DNA of 64,000 bases from BP-191 sp035940575. Lineage in GTDB: Bacteria; Actinomycetota; Actinomycetes; BP-191. Where the stretch lies: contig DASZER010000043.1 of the NCBI GenBank assembly GCA_035940575.1, forward strand, positions 124,001-188,000. The letters run 5' to 3'. Below the pieces are notes generated by a model. The model was not told the origin of the DNA. It saw only the letters and a program-made list of their open reading frames with translations, and ran no database searches. Of this stretch, positions 42,329 to 50,750 are shown piece after piece (position 1 is the first letter of the stretch; each line of letters starts with the position of its first letter). Position numbers and translations under genes: made by a program.

Positions 42329-44226
42329 CGCGCGCTCCAGGCCTTGCCGAGCTTCTCGTACTCGCGGCGCAACGCCCGGTCGACGTGCGCGGGCCCGACC
42401 GCCGCGCCGTCCATCGCGGCGAGGAACGCCGCCGACAGCGCCGCCTGCTGGATCGGCCCGCCCGCGAGCTCGCCCGCCGCGAGCGCGTCGAGGTCGAGGT
42501 CGTCCGTCGGCGCGGCGCCGGGGAACGCCCGCCGCCACAGCTCGCGGCGCAGCTCCGCGTCCGGCAGCTCGAAGCGGATCGAGAACCGCAGCCTGCGCAG
42601 GAACGCCTCGTCCAGCGCGGCGCGGCGGTTGGTCGCGAGGATCACCAGGCCGGTGAACGTCTCCACGCGCTGGAGCAGGTAGTTGACCTCGAGGTTCGCC
42701 CAGCGGTCGTGCGCGTCGTGCTGCTCGGTGCGCTTGCCGAACAGCGAGTCGCACTCGTCGAAGAACAGCACCGCCGCCGCGCGCTCGGCCTCGTCGAACG
42801 CGACGGCGAGGTTCTTCTCCGTCTCGCCGATGTACTTCGACACGACCGACGACAGGTCGATCCGGTACAGGTCCTGCCCCAGCGCGGCGGCGACGGCCTC
42901 GGCGGCGAGCGTCTTGCCGGTGCCCGACGGCCCACCGAACAGCACCGCGACGCCCTGGCCTCGGGGGAGGCGTCGGCGGAAGCCCCAGTCGTCGAGCACC
43001 ACGTCCTGGAGGGCGACGTGCGCGACGACCTCGTCGAGCTGCGCGCGCACGTCGGGCGGCAGCACGAGGTCGTCCAGCGTGAACGCCGGCGCGACGAGCG
43101 AGGCGACGCGGTTCAGCTCGTGCTCGGGCTGGCGCCGCGCGGCCTGCCACACGTCGTCCAGCGCCGGCGTACGGCCCGCCCACGCCGCGTCGAGCGCGGC
43201 GCTCGCGACGGCCCTGTCGATCTCCTCCTCGGCGAACGCGAACCGCGCGCCGAGGCGCGCCGCACCGTCCGCCGCCGCGGCCTCGGCGAAGCCGGCGGCG
43301 CGCAGCGCAGCCGTCCAGTGCGCGCGGCGCGCGGCCGGGTCGGGCCGGCGCAGCTCCACGACGTGCGCGCCGTACGGCGCGTCGGCCGGGCCGCCGTACG
43401 CGAGCAGCGCGCCGTCGCCCGGCGCCCAGGCGAGCTCCTCGAGCCGCGCCGCTTCGACGACGGGCAGGGCGGCCTCCAGCCGCGCGAGCAGGCGCAGCTC
43501 GGGCGCGGGGCGCGCGTCCTCGACGGCGGGGCGGCCGAGGAGCGCGGCGACGGCGCGAGCGAGCGCGTGCCCGCCGGCGCCGCGCGGGCCGCGCAGCAGG
43601 ACGGCGCGCGGGTCCGCGGCGAGGCGGAGCGCGAGGCGTTCGGCCGGCTCGGCGTGGCGAGGGACCGGCTCCTCGGACGGCTGCGGCGTCGCGAGCGGCG
43701 GCAGGCCCGCGAGCACGCGCAACGCCGTCGGCGTCAGACGCAGCGGCCGGTCCGGCCCGGCGCCGTCCTCGACCACGCCGCCGCGGACGAGCGCGCCGTC
43801 CGGCGGCAGCGCGGGCGGCACCGCCACGTCGAACGGCGCGAGCACCAGCCGCAGCAGCGACGCGGAGGCGTAACGCCGCCCGCCGTCGTCGTGCGCGCAG
43901 CCCAGCACGACGGCGAGCTGCGGGTCCGCGTCGGCCCACCACGCCGCGGCGACCACGAGGCGTTCGCCGACGTCGAGGGCGAGCACGTCGCCGAGCCTGG
44001 CGAACCGTCCGTCGGCGGTCGTCATCGCGTCGACGGCCTTGGCGAACGCCGCGCGGTCGTCGTCGGAGGCGACCGGCGCCATGCCGACGCCCGCGAGCAG
44101 CCGCGCGACGTCGCTGCCCGCGCCGTCGTCGGGCACGGCGGCCCACGTCTCGCGCAGCCGGGCGAGGTACCCGCCGAACGCCACGTGCAGCGCGTCGAGC
44201 GCTGCGACCAGCCCGGGGTCGTTCAC
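42325..44226 (-). CDS. eCIS AAA+ ATPase (Afp15-like)
   Basis: A 633-aa AAA+ protein of the type found in nearly all eCIS loci and probably needed for assembly. The functional AAA domain is C-terminal: Walker A GGPSGTGKT at 431-439, Walker B VLFFDECDSLF at about 486-496, and a sensor-like ILATNRRAALDEAFLRRL. An upstream GPRGAGGHALARA at about 213-225 looks like a decayed P-loop in a second AAA-like domain, with the Lys missing. The GTG at 44226 overlaps the upstream stop by 4 bp. Confidence 0.9.
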   Translation of the reverse strand: MNDPGLVAALDALHVAFGGYLARLRETWAAVPDDGAGSDVARLLAGVGMAPVASDDDRAAFAKAVDAMTTADGRFARLGDVLALDVGERLVVAAAWWADADPQLAVVLGCAHDDGGRRYASASLLRLVLAPFDVAVPPALPPDGALVRGGVVEDGAGPDRPLRLTPTALRVLAGLPPLATPQPSEEPVPRHAEPAERLALRLAADPRAVLLRGPRGAGGHALARAVAALLGRPAVEDARPAPELRLLARLEAALPVVEAARLEELAWAPGDGALLAYGGPADAPYGAHVVELRRPDPAARRAHWTAALRAAGFAEAAAADGAARLGARFAFAEEEIDRAVASAALDAAWAGRTPALDDVWQAARRQPEHELNRVASLVAPAFTLDDLVLPPDVRAQLDEVVAHVALQDVVLDDWGFRRRLPRGQGVAVLFGGPSGTGKTLAAEAVAAALGQDLYRIDLSSVVSKYIGETEKNLAVAFDEAERAAAVLFFDECDSLFGKRTEQHDAHDRWANLEVNYLLQRVETFTGLVILATNRRAALDEAFLRRLRFSIRFELPDAELRRELWRRAFPGAAPTDDLDLDALAAGELAGGPIQQAALSAAFLAAMDGAAVGPAHVDRALRREYEKLGKAWSAR

Positions 44227-45347
44227 GTGGTCACCGTCGTGGGGAAGGCCGCGCCGGCGACGCGCTGCGAGCGAAGGGTGAGGGTGCGCTCGCCCGCGGT
44301 CCCGGCGGGGACCACGAACCGCACCTGCGTGGGCGACAGCACCGTCGCCGCCACGCGCGTGCCGTCGACGAACAGCTCGGTGTCCGTTCCGCAGTGCGCT
44401 GTCGTCAGCGTGACGGTCGCGCCCTCGGCGACGGGCGCGCTCGCCGAGAGGATCGTCGGGACGACGGTCAGCGCCAGGCTGTCGCCGCGTACCGGAAGGC
44501 CCTCCGCGCTCATCGTCACGTCGAGGCGGCGCACGCCGGCGCGCAGGTCGTTGCGCGGCAGCCGCATCGTCACCGTCGTCGCCGTCGACGCGGTGACGGT
44601 CATCGGCCAGCCCGCGTCCGGCGCGCCGGCCGGGTCGCCGGGCTCCGGCGCGAGCGTGAACGCCGCGCCCGGCAGCAGGCCGTCGACGGTGACGACGGTC
44701 GGAGTGGCCGCCGCGATCCGGCTCGGCGTCGCGCCCGCGAGCCGCGCGCCGCGCGTCGGCGCGGTGACGAGGCGGCGTTCGCGCACCGGCGGCCCGGGCT
44801 CCGACGTCCGCTGCTGCTCGACCGTGACGAGGCTGACGACGTAGCCGACCGACAGCCGGATCGGCTCCGACGCCGAGGTCCAGATCTTGGAGAGCGTCTC
44901 GAGGTCGAGCGACTCCAGCGCGAACCGCAGCGGCTCCGCGAGCGGCGGCGGCGTCGGCGGGAGGAACGGCGACCCCGCCCCGACGATCGCGTTCTCGTGC
45001 ACCGCGCGCATCGCGGCCGCGAGCGCGATGTGCGCGGTCTGCTCCTGGTCTCCGACGGCGGTCAGGTCGGCGGGGTACGTCGTCAGCAGGTAGTGCAGCT
45101 CCAGCGCGAGCGGCGGCGCGCCGCGCGAGGTGTGCGAGCCGGTCGCGGGCGGCTCCATGTTGCGGTACGCGGCGTTCGGGGCGATGCGGTAGAGGAACCA
45201 GTTCAGCCGCGGCCCCTCGGCGTCCCGGTCGAGCGGGCCGACCGTCACCTCGGGGCGGGGCATCATGCCCGCGTCGACGAGGCCGCGTTCGGCGATGCGC
45301 TTGAGCGCGTCGTCCACGACGCGGATCGCCTCGGCGGTGACGGTCAC
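44223..45347 (-). CDS. DUF4255 (Pvc16/Afp16-like) tail cap protein
   Basis: A 374-aa protein. The N-terminal 190 residues (IRVVDDALKRIAERGLVDAG, LNWFLYRIAPNAAYRN, PPLALELHYLLTTY) are the DUF4255 domain of tail-terminator proteins that cap tube and sheath. The C-terminal half has Ig-like/IPT-like beta domains (TPTVVTVDGLLPG, VVPTILSASAPVAEGATVTL). The GTG at 45347 overlaps the upstream gene by 4 bp. Confidence 0.86.
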   Translation of the reverse strand: MTVTAEAIRVVDDALKRIAERGLVDAGMMPRPEVTVGPLDRDAEGPRLNWFLYRIAPNAAYRNMEPPATGSHTSRGAPPLALELHYLLTTYPADLTAVGDQEQTAHIALAAAMRAVHENAIVGAGSPFLPPTPPPLAEPLRFALESLDLETLSKIWTSASEPIRLSVGYVVSLVTVEQQRTSEPGPPVRERRLVTAPTRGARLAGATPSRIAAATPTVVTVDGLLPGAAFTLAPEPGDPAGAPDAGWPMTVTASTATTVTMRLPRNDLRAGVRRLDVTMSAEGLPVRGDSLALTVVPTILSASAPVAEGATVTLTTAHCGTDTELFVDGTRVAATVLSPTQVRFVVPAGTAGERTLTLRSQRVAGAAFPTTVTT

Positions 45348-46489
45348 GCGCGGCTCGCATGGCGCGACCGCGCGCCGCGCCGGGCGGCGAGCGAGGCGAA
45401 CGCGTCCGCGGCCGGAGCCGGCGCCGGCGCGGTGACGACGGTGATCTGGTCGATGCGTACGGTCGGCTCGGCGGGCGGCGCGGCCTGCGCGGGCGCGGCG
45501 GCGGGGGCGTCCCACCACGCCTGCGCGACGTCGGACACGGCCCTGCGGGCCGCACCGCGGGCGGCGCCCGCGACGTTCGCGGCGGGCGGGGGCGCGGCGG
45601 GTGAGACGAGGGCGGTCATTGCCTCGCCTGACGGGGCTGCCTCGACGGCGGGCGGGACCGTGGGCGGGCCGTCCGCGCCGGCAACCGGCGCCCCACCCTC
45701 GCGCGCGGCCAGGTGGGCGGCGACGGTCTGCGCGACGGCGGCATCGGGCGGCCGGGTGGCGGGCGGCGGGACGGCCGCGGCGGGGGGCGGGGCCGCGGCG
45801 GGTGAGACGCGGGCCGACACTGCCGCGGCCGACGGGGCTGCGTCGACGGCGGGCGGGCCCGTGGGCGGGCCGTCCGCGCCGGCGACCGGCGCCCCGCCCT
45901 CGCGCGCGGCCAGGTGGGCGGCGACGGTCTGCGCGACGGCCGCGTCCGCGGCGTCGGGTGGCCGGGTGGCGGGCGGCGGGACGGCCGCGGCGGGATGGGA
46001 GGCCGTGCGGGGCGTCGCGTCGCCGCGTACCGTGGCGGCGGCAGCGGGGCGCACCGCCGCGACGCCGCTCGCGGTCGGGCCGGTCTCGCCCGTCGCGGCG
46101 GTCTCGCCCGTCGCGCCGATCACCGCGCGACCGAGAGGACCGTTCGCACCCGTCGCCGCAACGGTCGCCGCGCCACTCGCCACGCCACTCGCCGGGGCAG
46201 CGTCCGGTGCCGCGCGGTCGGCGGGACCACCGCTCGCCGCACGGGTCGCGCCGCCCGGCGCCTTCCCCGCAGGCGAGGTGGCCTCCGCCGCCGAGCCGAC
46301 CGAGGCCGCCTCCGGCCGCGCCGTCGTCGCGGCGGCCGGCACCACCAGCGCGGCGCCCGCCTGCACGTCACCGGGGGCGCCCGGCAGCCACCCCGATCCG
46401 TCCCCGACCAGGCCGCCCCAGGGCGAGGCCGTACGCACCGCCGGTCGCCGCGCGCGCGCCACGAGCCGCGACGCGGCGGAGCCGCTCAC
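45344..46489 (-). CDS. Ala/Pro-rich repeat protein in eCIS operon
   Basis: A 381-aa low-complexity protein, mostly Ala, Pro, Gly, Val and Thr, with a tandem duplication of about 60 residues (each copy with VAQTVAAHLAAREGGAPVAG). A C-terminal VRIDQITVVTAPAPAPAAD resembles short beta-strand tails seen in tail-associated proteins. The GTG at 46489 gives the 4-bp overlap typical of this operon; a GTG 21 bases upstream is the alternative. Its place between tube and cap genes would suit a length-control or scaffold role, but that is inference, as no tape-measure homology is visible. Confidence 0.65.
   Translation of the reverse strand: MSGSAASRLVARARRPAVRTASPWGGLVGDGSGWLPGAPGDVQAGAALVVPAAATTARPEAASVGSAAEATSPAGKAPGGATRAASGGPADRAAPDAAPASGVASGAATVAATGANGPLGRAVIGATGETAATGETGPTASGVAAVRPAAAATVRGDATPRTASHPAAAVPPPATRPPDAADAAVAQTVAAHLAAREGGAPVAGADGPPTGPPAVDAAPSAAAVSARVSPAAAPPPAAAVPPPATRPPDAAVAQTVAAHLAAREGGAPVAGADGPPTVPPAVEAAPSGEAMTALVSPAAPPPAANVAGAARGAARRAVSDVAQAWWDAPAAAPAQAAPPAEPTVRIDQITVVTAPAPAPAADAFASLAARRGARSRHASRA
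45598..45993 (-). repeat. Two tandem ~190-bp repeats within the Ala/Pro-rich gene
   Basis: Copies at about 45598-45784 and 45798-45993 both begin GCGGGTGAGACG and end GGGACGGCCGCGGCGGG on the plus strand. They differ by scattered substitutions and a net 9-bp insertion in the second copy, so the reading frame is kept. This is a recent internal duplication and a likely site of length variation between strains. Confidence 0.85.
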
Positions 46490-47127
46490 CGCCCCTCCGC
46501 GACGAGCCACGCGAAGCGGCTACGGCGGTCCGGCGGCAGTGCCTCGATCGTCGCGAGGTCCCAGCCGTACGTCCTCGCCAGCAGGTGCACCTCGACGTCC
46601 GCGTCGTCGAGCACCCGCATCAACGACTCCAGCACCAGCCGCTGCACGTCGACCGGGCTCTCGACCGTGGCGCCGCACTCCGCGCAGACCGCGACCAACG
46701 GCCCCGACAACGTCGTGTCGACGGCGTCGATGTCGTCCGCGGTCGCGGCGCGCGACGGCGTCCCGACCGTGCAGCGGCGCAGCAGCTCCTCGGTCGCGAC
46801 GTCGACGTCGGGGGGCAGTCCGGCGAGGTCGGCGTACGTCGGCTCGCGCACGCCGGCACCCGGCCCCAGCGGCACCGACCGCGGCTCCCACGGCGGCACG
46901 GTCCGAGGGCCGAGCAGCACCGAGCTCACCGCGTCGCACGCGCCGCAGGTCAGCGTGAGCTCGAGGTCGCGACCGGTCACGGCGCGGTGCACGTCGAGCA
47001 GCGCGCGGTCGCCCGCGCCGAGGGCCGTGCGCGGCGCGTCGTAGCCGGCCGCCGCGAGCAGCGCGGTCGCCTGCGCGAGCTCGTCGGGGTGCTCGCGCAG
47101 CACGCCGAGCGCGCGCTGGTCGATCAA
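46486..47127 (-). CDS. CxxC protein, possible tail-assembly chaperone
   Basis: A 213-aa protein with two CxxC pairs (LTCGACDAV and AVCAECGATV), probably one zinc site. The C-terminal helix region is DDADVEVHLLARTYGWDLAT, followed closely by ALPPDRRSRFAWL. A similar layout occurs in T4 gp51-like hub-assembly factors next to eCIS tube genes; this match is from memory of family patterns and is tentative. No ATG is available; the TTG at 47127, 5 bp after the tube-gene stop with a GAGG site before it, is the best start. Confidence 0.6.
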   Translation of the reverse strand: MIDQRALGVLREHPDELAQATALLAAAGYDAPRTALGAGDRALLDVHRAVTGRDLELTLTCGACDAVSSVLLGPRTVPPWEPRSVPLGPGAGVREPTYADLAGLPPDVDVATEELLRRCTVGTPSRAATADDIDAVDTTLSGPLVAVCAECGATVESPVDVQRLVLESLMRVLDDADVEVHLLARTYGWDLATIEALPPDRRSRFAWLVAEGR

Positions 47128-47132
47128 CGCGA

Positions 47133-47627
47133 TCAGGCCTCTACCGGCTCGGTCACCGCCGGGTCGCGTTCCCAGCTCTCGAGCTCGAGCTTGATGGTCT
47201 CGATCGCGACCGCGGCGTTGGCGGCGTCGAGCTGCGGCATCGCCTGGTACTCCGACACCCAGCAGCGGTGCAGGTTGTACGACATCACGCGCTGGCCGGC
47301 CTCGTTGAAGACGTCGAGCGTGACGTCCTTGCGGAAGCTCTTGAGCGAGATCGGGTTCTGCAGCGAGTGGACGAGGTTCGCCCACTTCTCGAACTCGGGG
47401 TCGTGGGTGACGCCGCGTTCGAGCGTCACGCCCTCGTACTTCGTCACGCCCGGGCTCTTGCGCTCGCGCGAGGGGTCCGCGCCGTCGCGGTGGACGACGG
47501 GCGTCGTCGTCCGCTTCAGCGCGCTCATCTTCGACAGCCCCGCGACGTAGTTGCCGTCCCATCGGACGCGGAACATGAAGGACTTGTACGGGTCGAACCG
47601 CGTCGCGTTCACCGTGAACTGCGCCAC
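47133..47627 (-). CDS. gp19-type tail tube protein
   Basis: A 164-aa inner-tube protein of the T4 gp19 family. DPYKSFMFRVRWDGNYVAGL, KRTTTPVVHRDG, SPGVTKYEGVTLERGVTHDP and AVAIETIKLELESWER are diagnostic. It stacks in rings to form the needle. It is the only gp19-type tube gene in the cluster. It follows the sheath gene by 1 bp on the same strand. Confidence 0.95.
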   Translation of the reverse strand: MAQFTVNATRFDPYKSFMFRVRWDGNYVAGLSKMSALKRTTTPVVHRDGADPSRERKSPGVTKYEGVTLERGVTHDPEFEKWANLVHSLQNPISLKSFRKDVTLDVFNEAGQRVMSYNLHRCWVSEYQAMPQLDAANAAVAIETIKLELESWERDPAVTEPVEA

Positions 47628-47628
47628 C

Positions 47629-49620
47629 TCAGTCCTCCAGCTTCGTCATCTGCGTGATCGTCACGATCACGAACTCGGCGGGCTTCAACGGCGCGAAGCC
47701 GACGACGACGTTCACCCGCCCCAGGTCGACCTCCGACTGCGGGTTCACCGTCTCGTCGCACGTGACGAAGAAGCTGTCCGACTCCGCGCGCTTCGAGCTC
47801 TGCTGGAACGCCCCCGCGGTGAACAGCCCGCGCATGAACGTCGTCACGGCGAGCCGGAGCTGCCCCCACAGGTCGGGGTCGTTCGGCTCGAACACCGCGA
47901 ACTGCGTCCCGAGGAACAGCGAGCTCGCGATGTAGTCGGTGAGCCTGCGCACCGGCACGTACTTGAACTCCGACGCCTGCGAGTCGGCGCCCTTCAGCGT
48001 CCGCGCGCCCCACACGACGGTGCCCGCCCCGGGGAACGTCCGCAGGACGTTGAAGCCGCGCGGGTTCAGCAGGCCCGACACCGCGTCGTCGGTCGGGCGG
48101 GCGGGTCCCGAGACGCCGACGACGCCGGCCTCGAGACCGGCGGGCGCCTTCCAGATGCCGCGGCTCGTGTCGATGCGCGCCATCACGCCGGCGACGGCGC
48201 CCGACGGGGGCAGGCTCAGCTCGACCGGCAGCCCGCCGGGCCCCTGCTCCACGACCTTGACGCGCGGGTAGTAGATCGCGCCGTGCTCGCCGAGGGCGGC
48301 GATGCCGCCGACGTTCGGGGTGTTGCCGGGCGTCCACGTCCTCGACGTGTCGACCACGAGGAACGCCCGCTCGCGCTTGCAGTGCGACAGCGCCAGCCCG
48401 AGCGCCTGGTTGCGCAGCGACGCCGTCGCGTCGCCCGCGTCGGTCGGGTCGCCCGCGGGCACGTCCGGCAGGCAGAGGAGGTTGAAGCGCGGGAAGTCCA
48501 GCACGCCGAACGCGTAGATCCCGCCGGTGCCGGAGGCCGGGACGACCTCGGCCGCGGTGACCGGGAAGTCGCGCCCGCCGGCGAACGCCTTCGGCGTGCC
48601 GGCGGTCGGCACCGGCCGCAGCGCGGCGGCGCCGGAGGCCTCCTTGACGTTCGAGTCGCCGAGCGACGCCTGGCTCCACGTCAGCCCGAGGCCGAGGGCC
48701 TGCGACGCGTCGTCGGTCGGCGCGACCTGGACGGTGACGGACTGGTTGGGGCCGGCCGTGCCGGTCGTCGTCAGCGTGAAGCGGTTCGCCGCCTGCGACG
48801 CGGCGAGCGGGAGCCCCGCGCTCGCGATGGCGGCGTTGATCACGGTGACGGCGTCGTTCTTGGACAACGTCGACGGTGTCGCGGAGGTCGTGAGCCGCAG
48901 GTCGGCCGGGGCGCCGAAGTTGACGACGACGCGCAGCGTCGCGCGCGGCGGCAGCGTCACGGTCCCGGCCGGCAGCACCTTGCCCGTCGAGACGCCCTGC
49001 GCGGCGCTCGCCGGCATCGCCGCGGGCCCGGAGATGGCGACCAGCGCCGACTCCGGCAGCACCTTCGATACGTGCCGCGGGTGCGACGGCGACATCGACA
49101 GGTCGCGGAACGTCTCCTCCGCCAGCACGACCGACGCGCCGGTGCGCGGGTCCTGGCCCCGCTGGCGCACGACGAGGTTGAACAGGTCGTCCGGGTTCGA
49201 CGCCGCGTGGTCGACCTCGCCCTCGAGGCCGGTGCCGCCGACCTTGTTGGCCCACGACCCGGGGCCGTTCGCGCGCAGCACCAGCACCTCGGCCGGCGCC
49301 GCGTTGCTGAACGACGCGGTCGCGCGGTCCTGCGTGCCCTCGGGGTTGGGCGCGCCCGCGACGCGGACGACGATCGCGTCGCTGCCGCCGTTGGCGAAGA
49401 AGTGCGCGACGGCGTGCCCCATCGGTTGCGCCTCGCCGACCGGCGCGCCGAACGCGCGGACGTACTCCGCCACGGAACGCACCCGCACCGGCACGTTCAC
49501 CGGTCCCTGGCGCGCGCCGCCGACGAACGCCGTCACCGACGTCGAGACGCCGACGATCGTTCGCGCTCCCGACGGGCGCTCCTCGACGTACACGCCCGGA
49601 TAGGTCGTCTGTACCGGCAT
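47629..49620 (-). CDS. Contractile tail sheath protein
   Basis: A 663-aa sheath protein. The N-terminal TYPGVYVEERPSGARTIVGV and VSTSVTAFVGGA, and the C-terminal LRLAVTTFMRGLFTAGAF and NVVVGFAPLKPAEFVIVTI, are conserved in phage and eCIS sheaths. It contracts to drive the tube outward. It is the only sheath gene here. The ATG at 49620 has an AGGAGG site 4 bp upstream. SARP-like operator repeats lie at 49663-49691. Confidence 0.96.
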   Translation of the reverse strand: MPVQTTYPGVYVEERPSGARTIVGVSTSVTAFVGGARQGPVNVPVRVRSVAEYVRAFGAPVGEAQPMGHAVAHFFANGGSDAIVVRVAGAPNPEGTQDRATASFSNAAPAEVLVLRANGPGSWANKVGGTGLEGEVDHAASNPDDLFNLVVRQRGQDPRTGASVVLAEETFRDLSMSPSHPRHVSKVLPESALVAISGPAAMPASAAQGVSTGKVLPAGTVTLPPRATLRVVVNFGAPADLRLTTSATPSTLSKNDAVTVINAAIASAGLPLAASQAANRFTLTTTGTAGPNQSVTVQVAPTDDASQALGLGLTWSQASLGDSNVKEASGAAALRPVPTAGTPKAFAGGRDFPVTAAEVVPASGTGGIYAFGVLDFPRFNLLCLPDVPAGDPTDAGDATASLRNQALGLALSHCKRERAFLVVDTSRTWTPGNTPNVGGIAALGEHGAIYYPRVKVVEQGPGGLPVELSLPPSGAVAGVMARIDTSRGIWKAPAGLEAGVVGVSGPARPTDDAVSGLLNPRGFNVLRTFPGAGTVVWGARTLKGADSQASEFKYVPVRRLTDYIASSLFLGTQFAVFEPNDPDLWGQLRLAVTTFMRGLFTAGAFQQSSKRAESDSFFVTCDETVNPQSEVDLGRVNVVVGFAPLKPAEFVIVTITQMTKLED

Positions 49621-49662
49621 GGGTCCTCCTCGCGCGGTGCTCGGAAGCACCCTTCCGCCGCG

Positions 49663-49691
49663 CCGTCACGTGGCCGTCACCGCGCCGTCAC
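49663..49691 (-). promoter_or_regulatory. SARP-like operator array in front of sheath gene
   Basis: Three exact direct repeats, CCGTCAC on the plus strand (GTGACGG in the direction of the sheath gene), start at 49663, 49674 and 49685, an exact 11-bp period. Eight bases after the last repeat (CGCGGCGG) comes AAGGGT, a plausible -10 element. Transcription would then begin about 25-30 bases before the ATG, leaving room for the AGGAGG site. The array overlaps the end of the 60-aa gene. Confidence 0.7.
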
Positions 49692-49859
49692 GGCGCCCAG
49701 CCACTCCCCGACGAGCGCCGGCACGTCCTCGACGCGCGCGGTGACGCGCTCGTAGGCGGGCTCCTCGCCCGGCGTGAGCTGCCCCCGTACACGTGCCGTC
49801 ACGGCGCCGTCCTCGCCGGTCCACACGCGCACCACGAGGACGTACGTCCGCTCGCTCAT
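49677..49859 (-). CDS. 60-aa hypothetical protein, first gene after SARP
   Basis: A small soluble protein (TYVLVVRVWTGEDGAVTARV, then RGQLTPGEEPAYERVTARVE, ending VGEWLGAVTAR). The strand pattern suggests a compact beta-alpha fold; short proteins of this general type accompany actinobacterial eCIS loci. It lies 34 bp after the SARP stop and 56 bp before the sheath start. There is no ribosome site, and the operator-to-start distance fits a leaderless transcript. Confidence 0.65.
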   Translation of the reverse strand: MSERTYVLVVRVWTGEDGAVTARVRGQLTPGEEPAYERVTARVEDVPALVGEWLGAVTAR

Positions 49860-49879
49860 GCCGCCTGCTTACGCCGCGG

Positions 49880-49908
49880 CTGTCACGCCCGCGTCACCCG
49901 GACGTCAA
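49880..49908 (-). promoter_or_regulatory. SARP-like operator array before the 60-aa gene
   Basis: CTGTCAC, GCGTCAC and ACGTCAA on the plus strand (GTGACAG, GTGACGC, TTGACGT in transcription direction) start at 49880, 49891 and 49902, an exact 11-bp period. Eight bases after the last repeat is TAAGCA, a possible -10, and six bases later the ATG at 49859. This geometry predicts a leaderless mRNA. The array overlaps the 3' end of the SARP gene. Confidence 0.65.
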
Positions 49909-50646
49909 CGGCTCCACGAGCGCCGTGAGCCGCGGCGACGGCTCGACGTCGAGCTCGTCGCGGAGCATCCGGGCGAACGCCGCGTACTCCCGCAGCGCCT
50001 CGCTGCGGTTGCCCTCCGCGAGGTGCACCCCGATCAGCGCGCGGTGCGCGCTCTCGCGCAGCGGCTCGACGCGCACGGCCGCGAACGCCGCGTCGACGGC
50101 CTCCCCGAACCGTCCCTCCGACGCGAGCAGCGCGGCGAGTGCCTCCAGCGCGTGCAGGCGGAGCTGGCGCCAGCGCTCGCGGCGGAACACCACCCAGTCG
50201 TCGTCGTACCAGCCGGGCAGCAGCTCCTCGTCGAGCGCCGCGACGGGGCTCGCGACGCCGAGGTCCCCGAGCGCCCGGCCGCCGACGATCGCGTTCGCCA
50301 GCCGCGTCGACGACGCGAGGTCCACCGCCACGTCAGGGCCGAGCGCCACGTCGCTCACCGTCGTCGTCACCAGCGACCCGGCCGCCTGGCGCAGCCGCCA
50401 CAACGCCGACCGCAGGCTCGCCGCCGCGTGCTCCTCCGTCGAGTCGAGCCACAGCGCGCTCGCCACCTGGGCCCTGCGCACGGGGCCGTCGTGGACGGCG
50501 AGGTAGGCGACGACGCGCTCGGCGCTGCCGGGCAGCGCGACCGCGCGCCCGTCCCTGCGGACCTCGAAGCCGTTGAGGAGCCGCAGCTCCGACACCGTCC
50601 CGCGCCTGACGGCACGGGGCTCCGCGATGCGCGTGTCCCCCGCCAT
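49894..50646 (-). CDS. SARP family activator (AfsR/BTAD type)
   Basis: A 250-aa regulator. An N-terminal OmpR-type winged helix (about 18-95, with ELRLLNGFEVRRDGRAVALP and LWLDSTEEHAAASLRSALWR) is followed by a bacterial transcriptional activation domain (about 105-245, with ELLPGWYDDDWVVFRRERWR and FARMLRDELDVEPSPRL). These are hallmarks of Streptomyces antibiotic regulatory proteins. The ATG at 50646 is preferred; an upstream ATG at 50703 is open in frame but its extension looks non-coding. It sits at the head of the eCIS locus and is the obvious candidate to bind the nearby 11-bp-period repeats. Confidence 0.92.
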   Translation of the reverse strand: MAGDTRIAEPRAVRRGTVSELRLLNGFEVRRDGRAVALPGSAERVVAYLAVHDGPVRRAQVASALWLDSTEEHAAASLRSALWRLRQAAGSLVTTTVSDVALGPDVAVDLASSTRLANAIVGGRALGDLGVASPVAALDEELLPGWYDDDWVVFRRERWRQLRLHALEALAALLASEGRFGEAVDAAFAAVRVEPLRESAHRALIGVHLAEGNRSEALREYAAFARMLRDELDVEPSPRLTALVEPLTSG

Positions 50647-50750
50647 GGCGGCGACCGTAGTCCGAAACGTCTCCGGTGGATATGCGCAAATGGTCAGATT
50701 CATGGTGCTCGCGGGTTCCGCCGCGGGACGAACGGCGCGACGATGGCGCG

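Noticed and set aside
46490..46510. Earlier GTG for the Ala/Pro-rich eCIS protein
   Set aside because: Possible, but the GTG at 46489 gives the 4-bp GTGA coupling seen at most junctions of this operon.
50647..50703. Upstream ATG for the SARP gene (19 extra residues)
   Set aside because: The extension looks non-coding, runs through the AT-richer divergent promoter region and precedes the conserved domain by an unusual distance.
50647..50750. SARP operator for cargo 1
   Set aside because: I looked for GTGACGS repeats with 11-bp spacing in the divergent spacer on both strands and found none.
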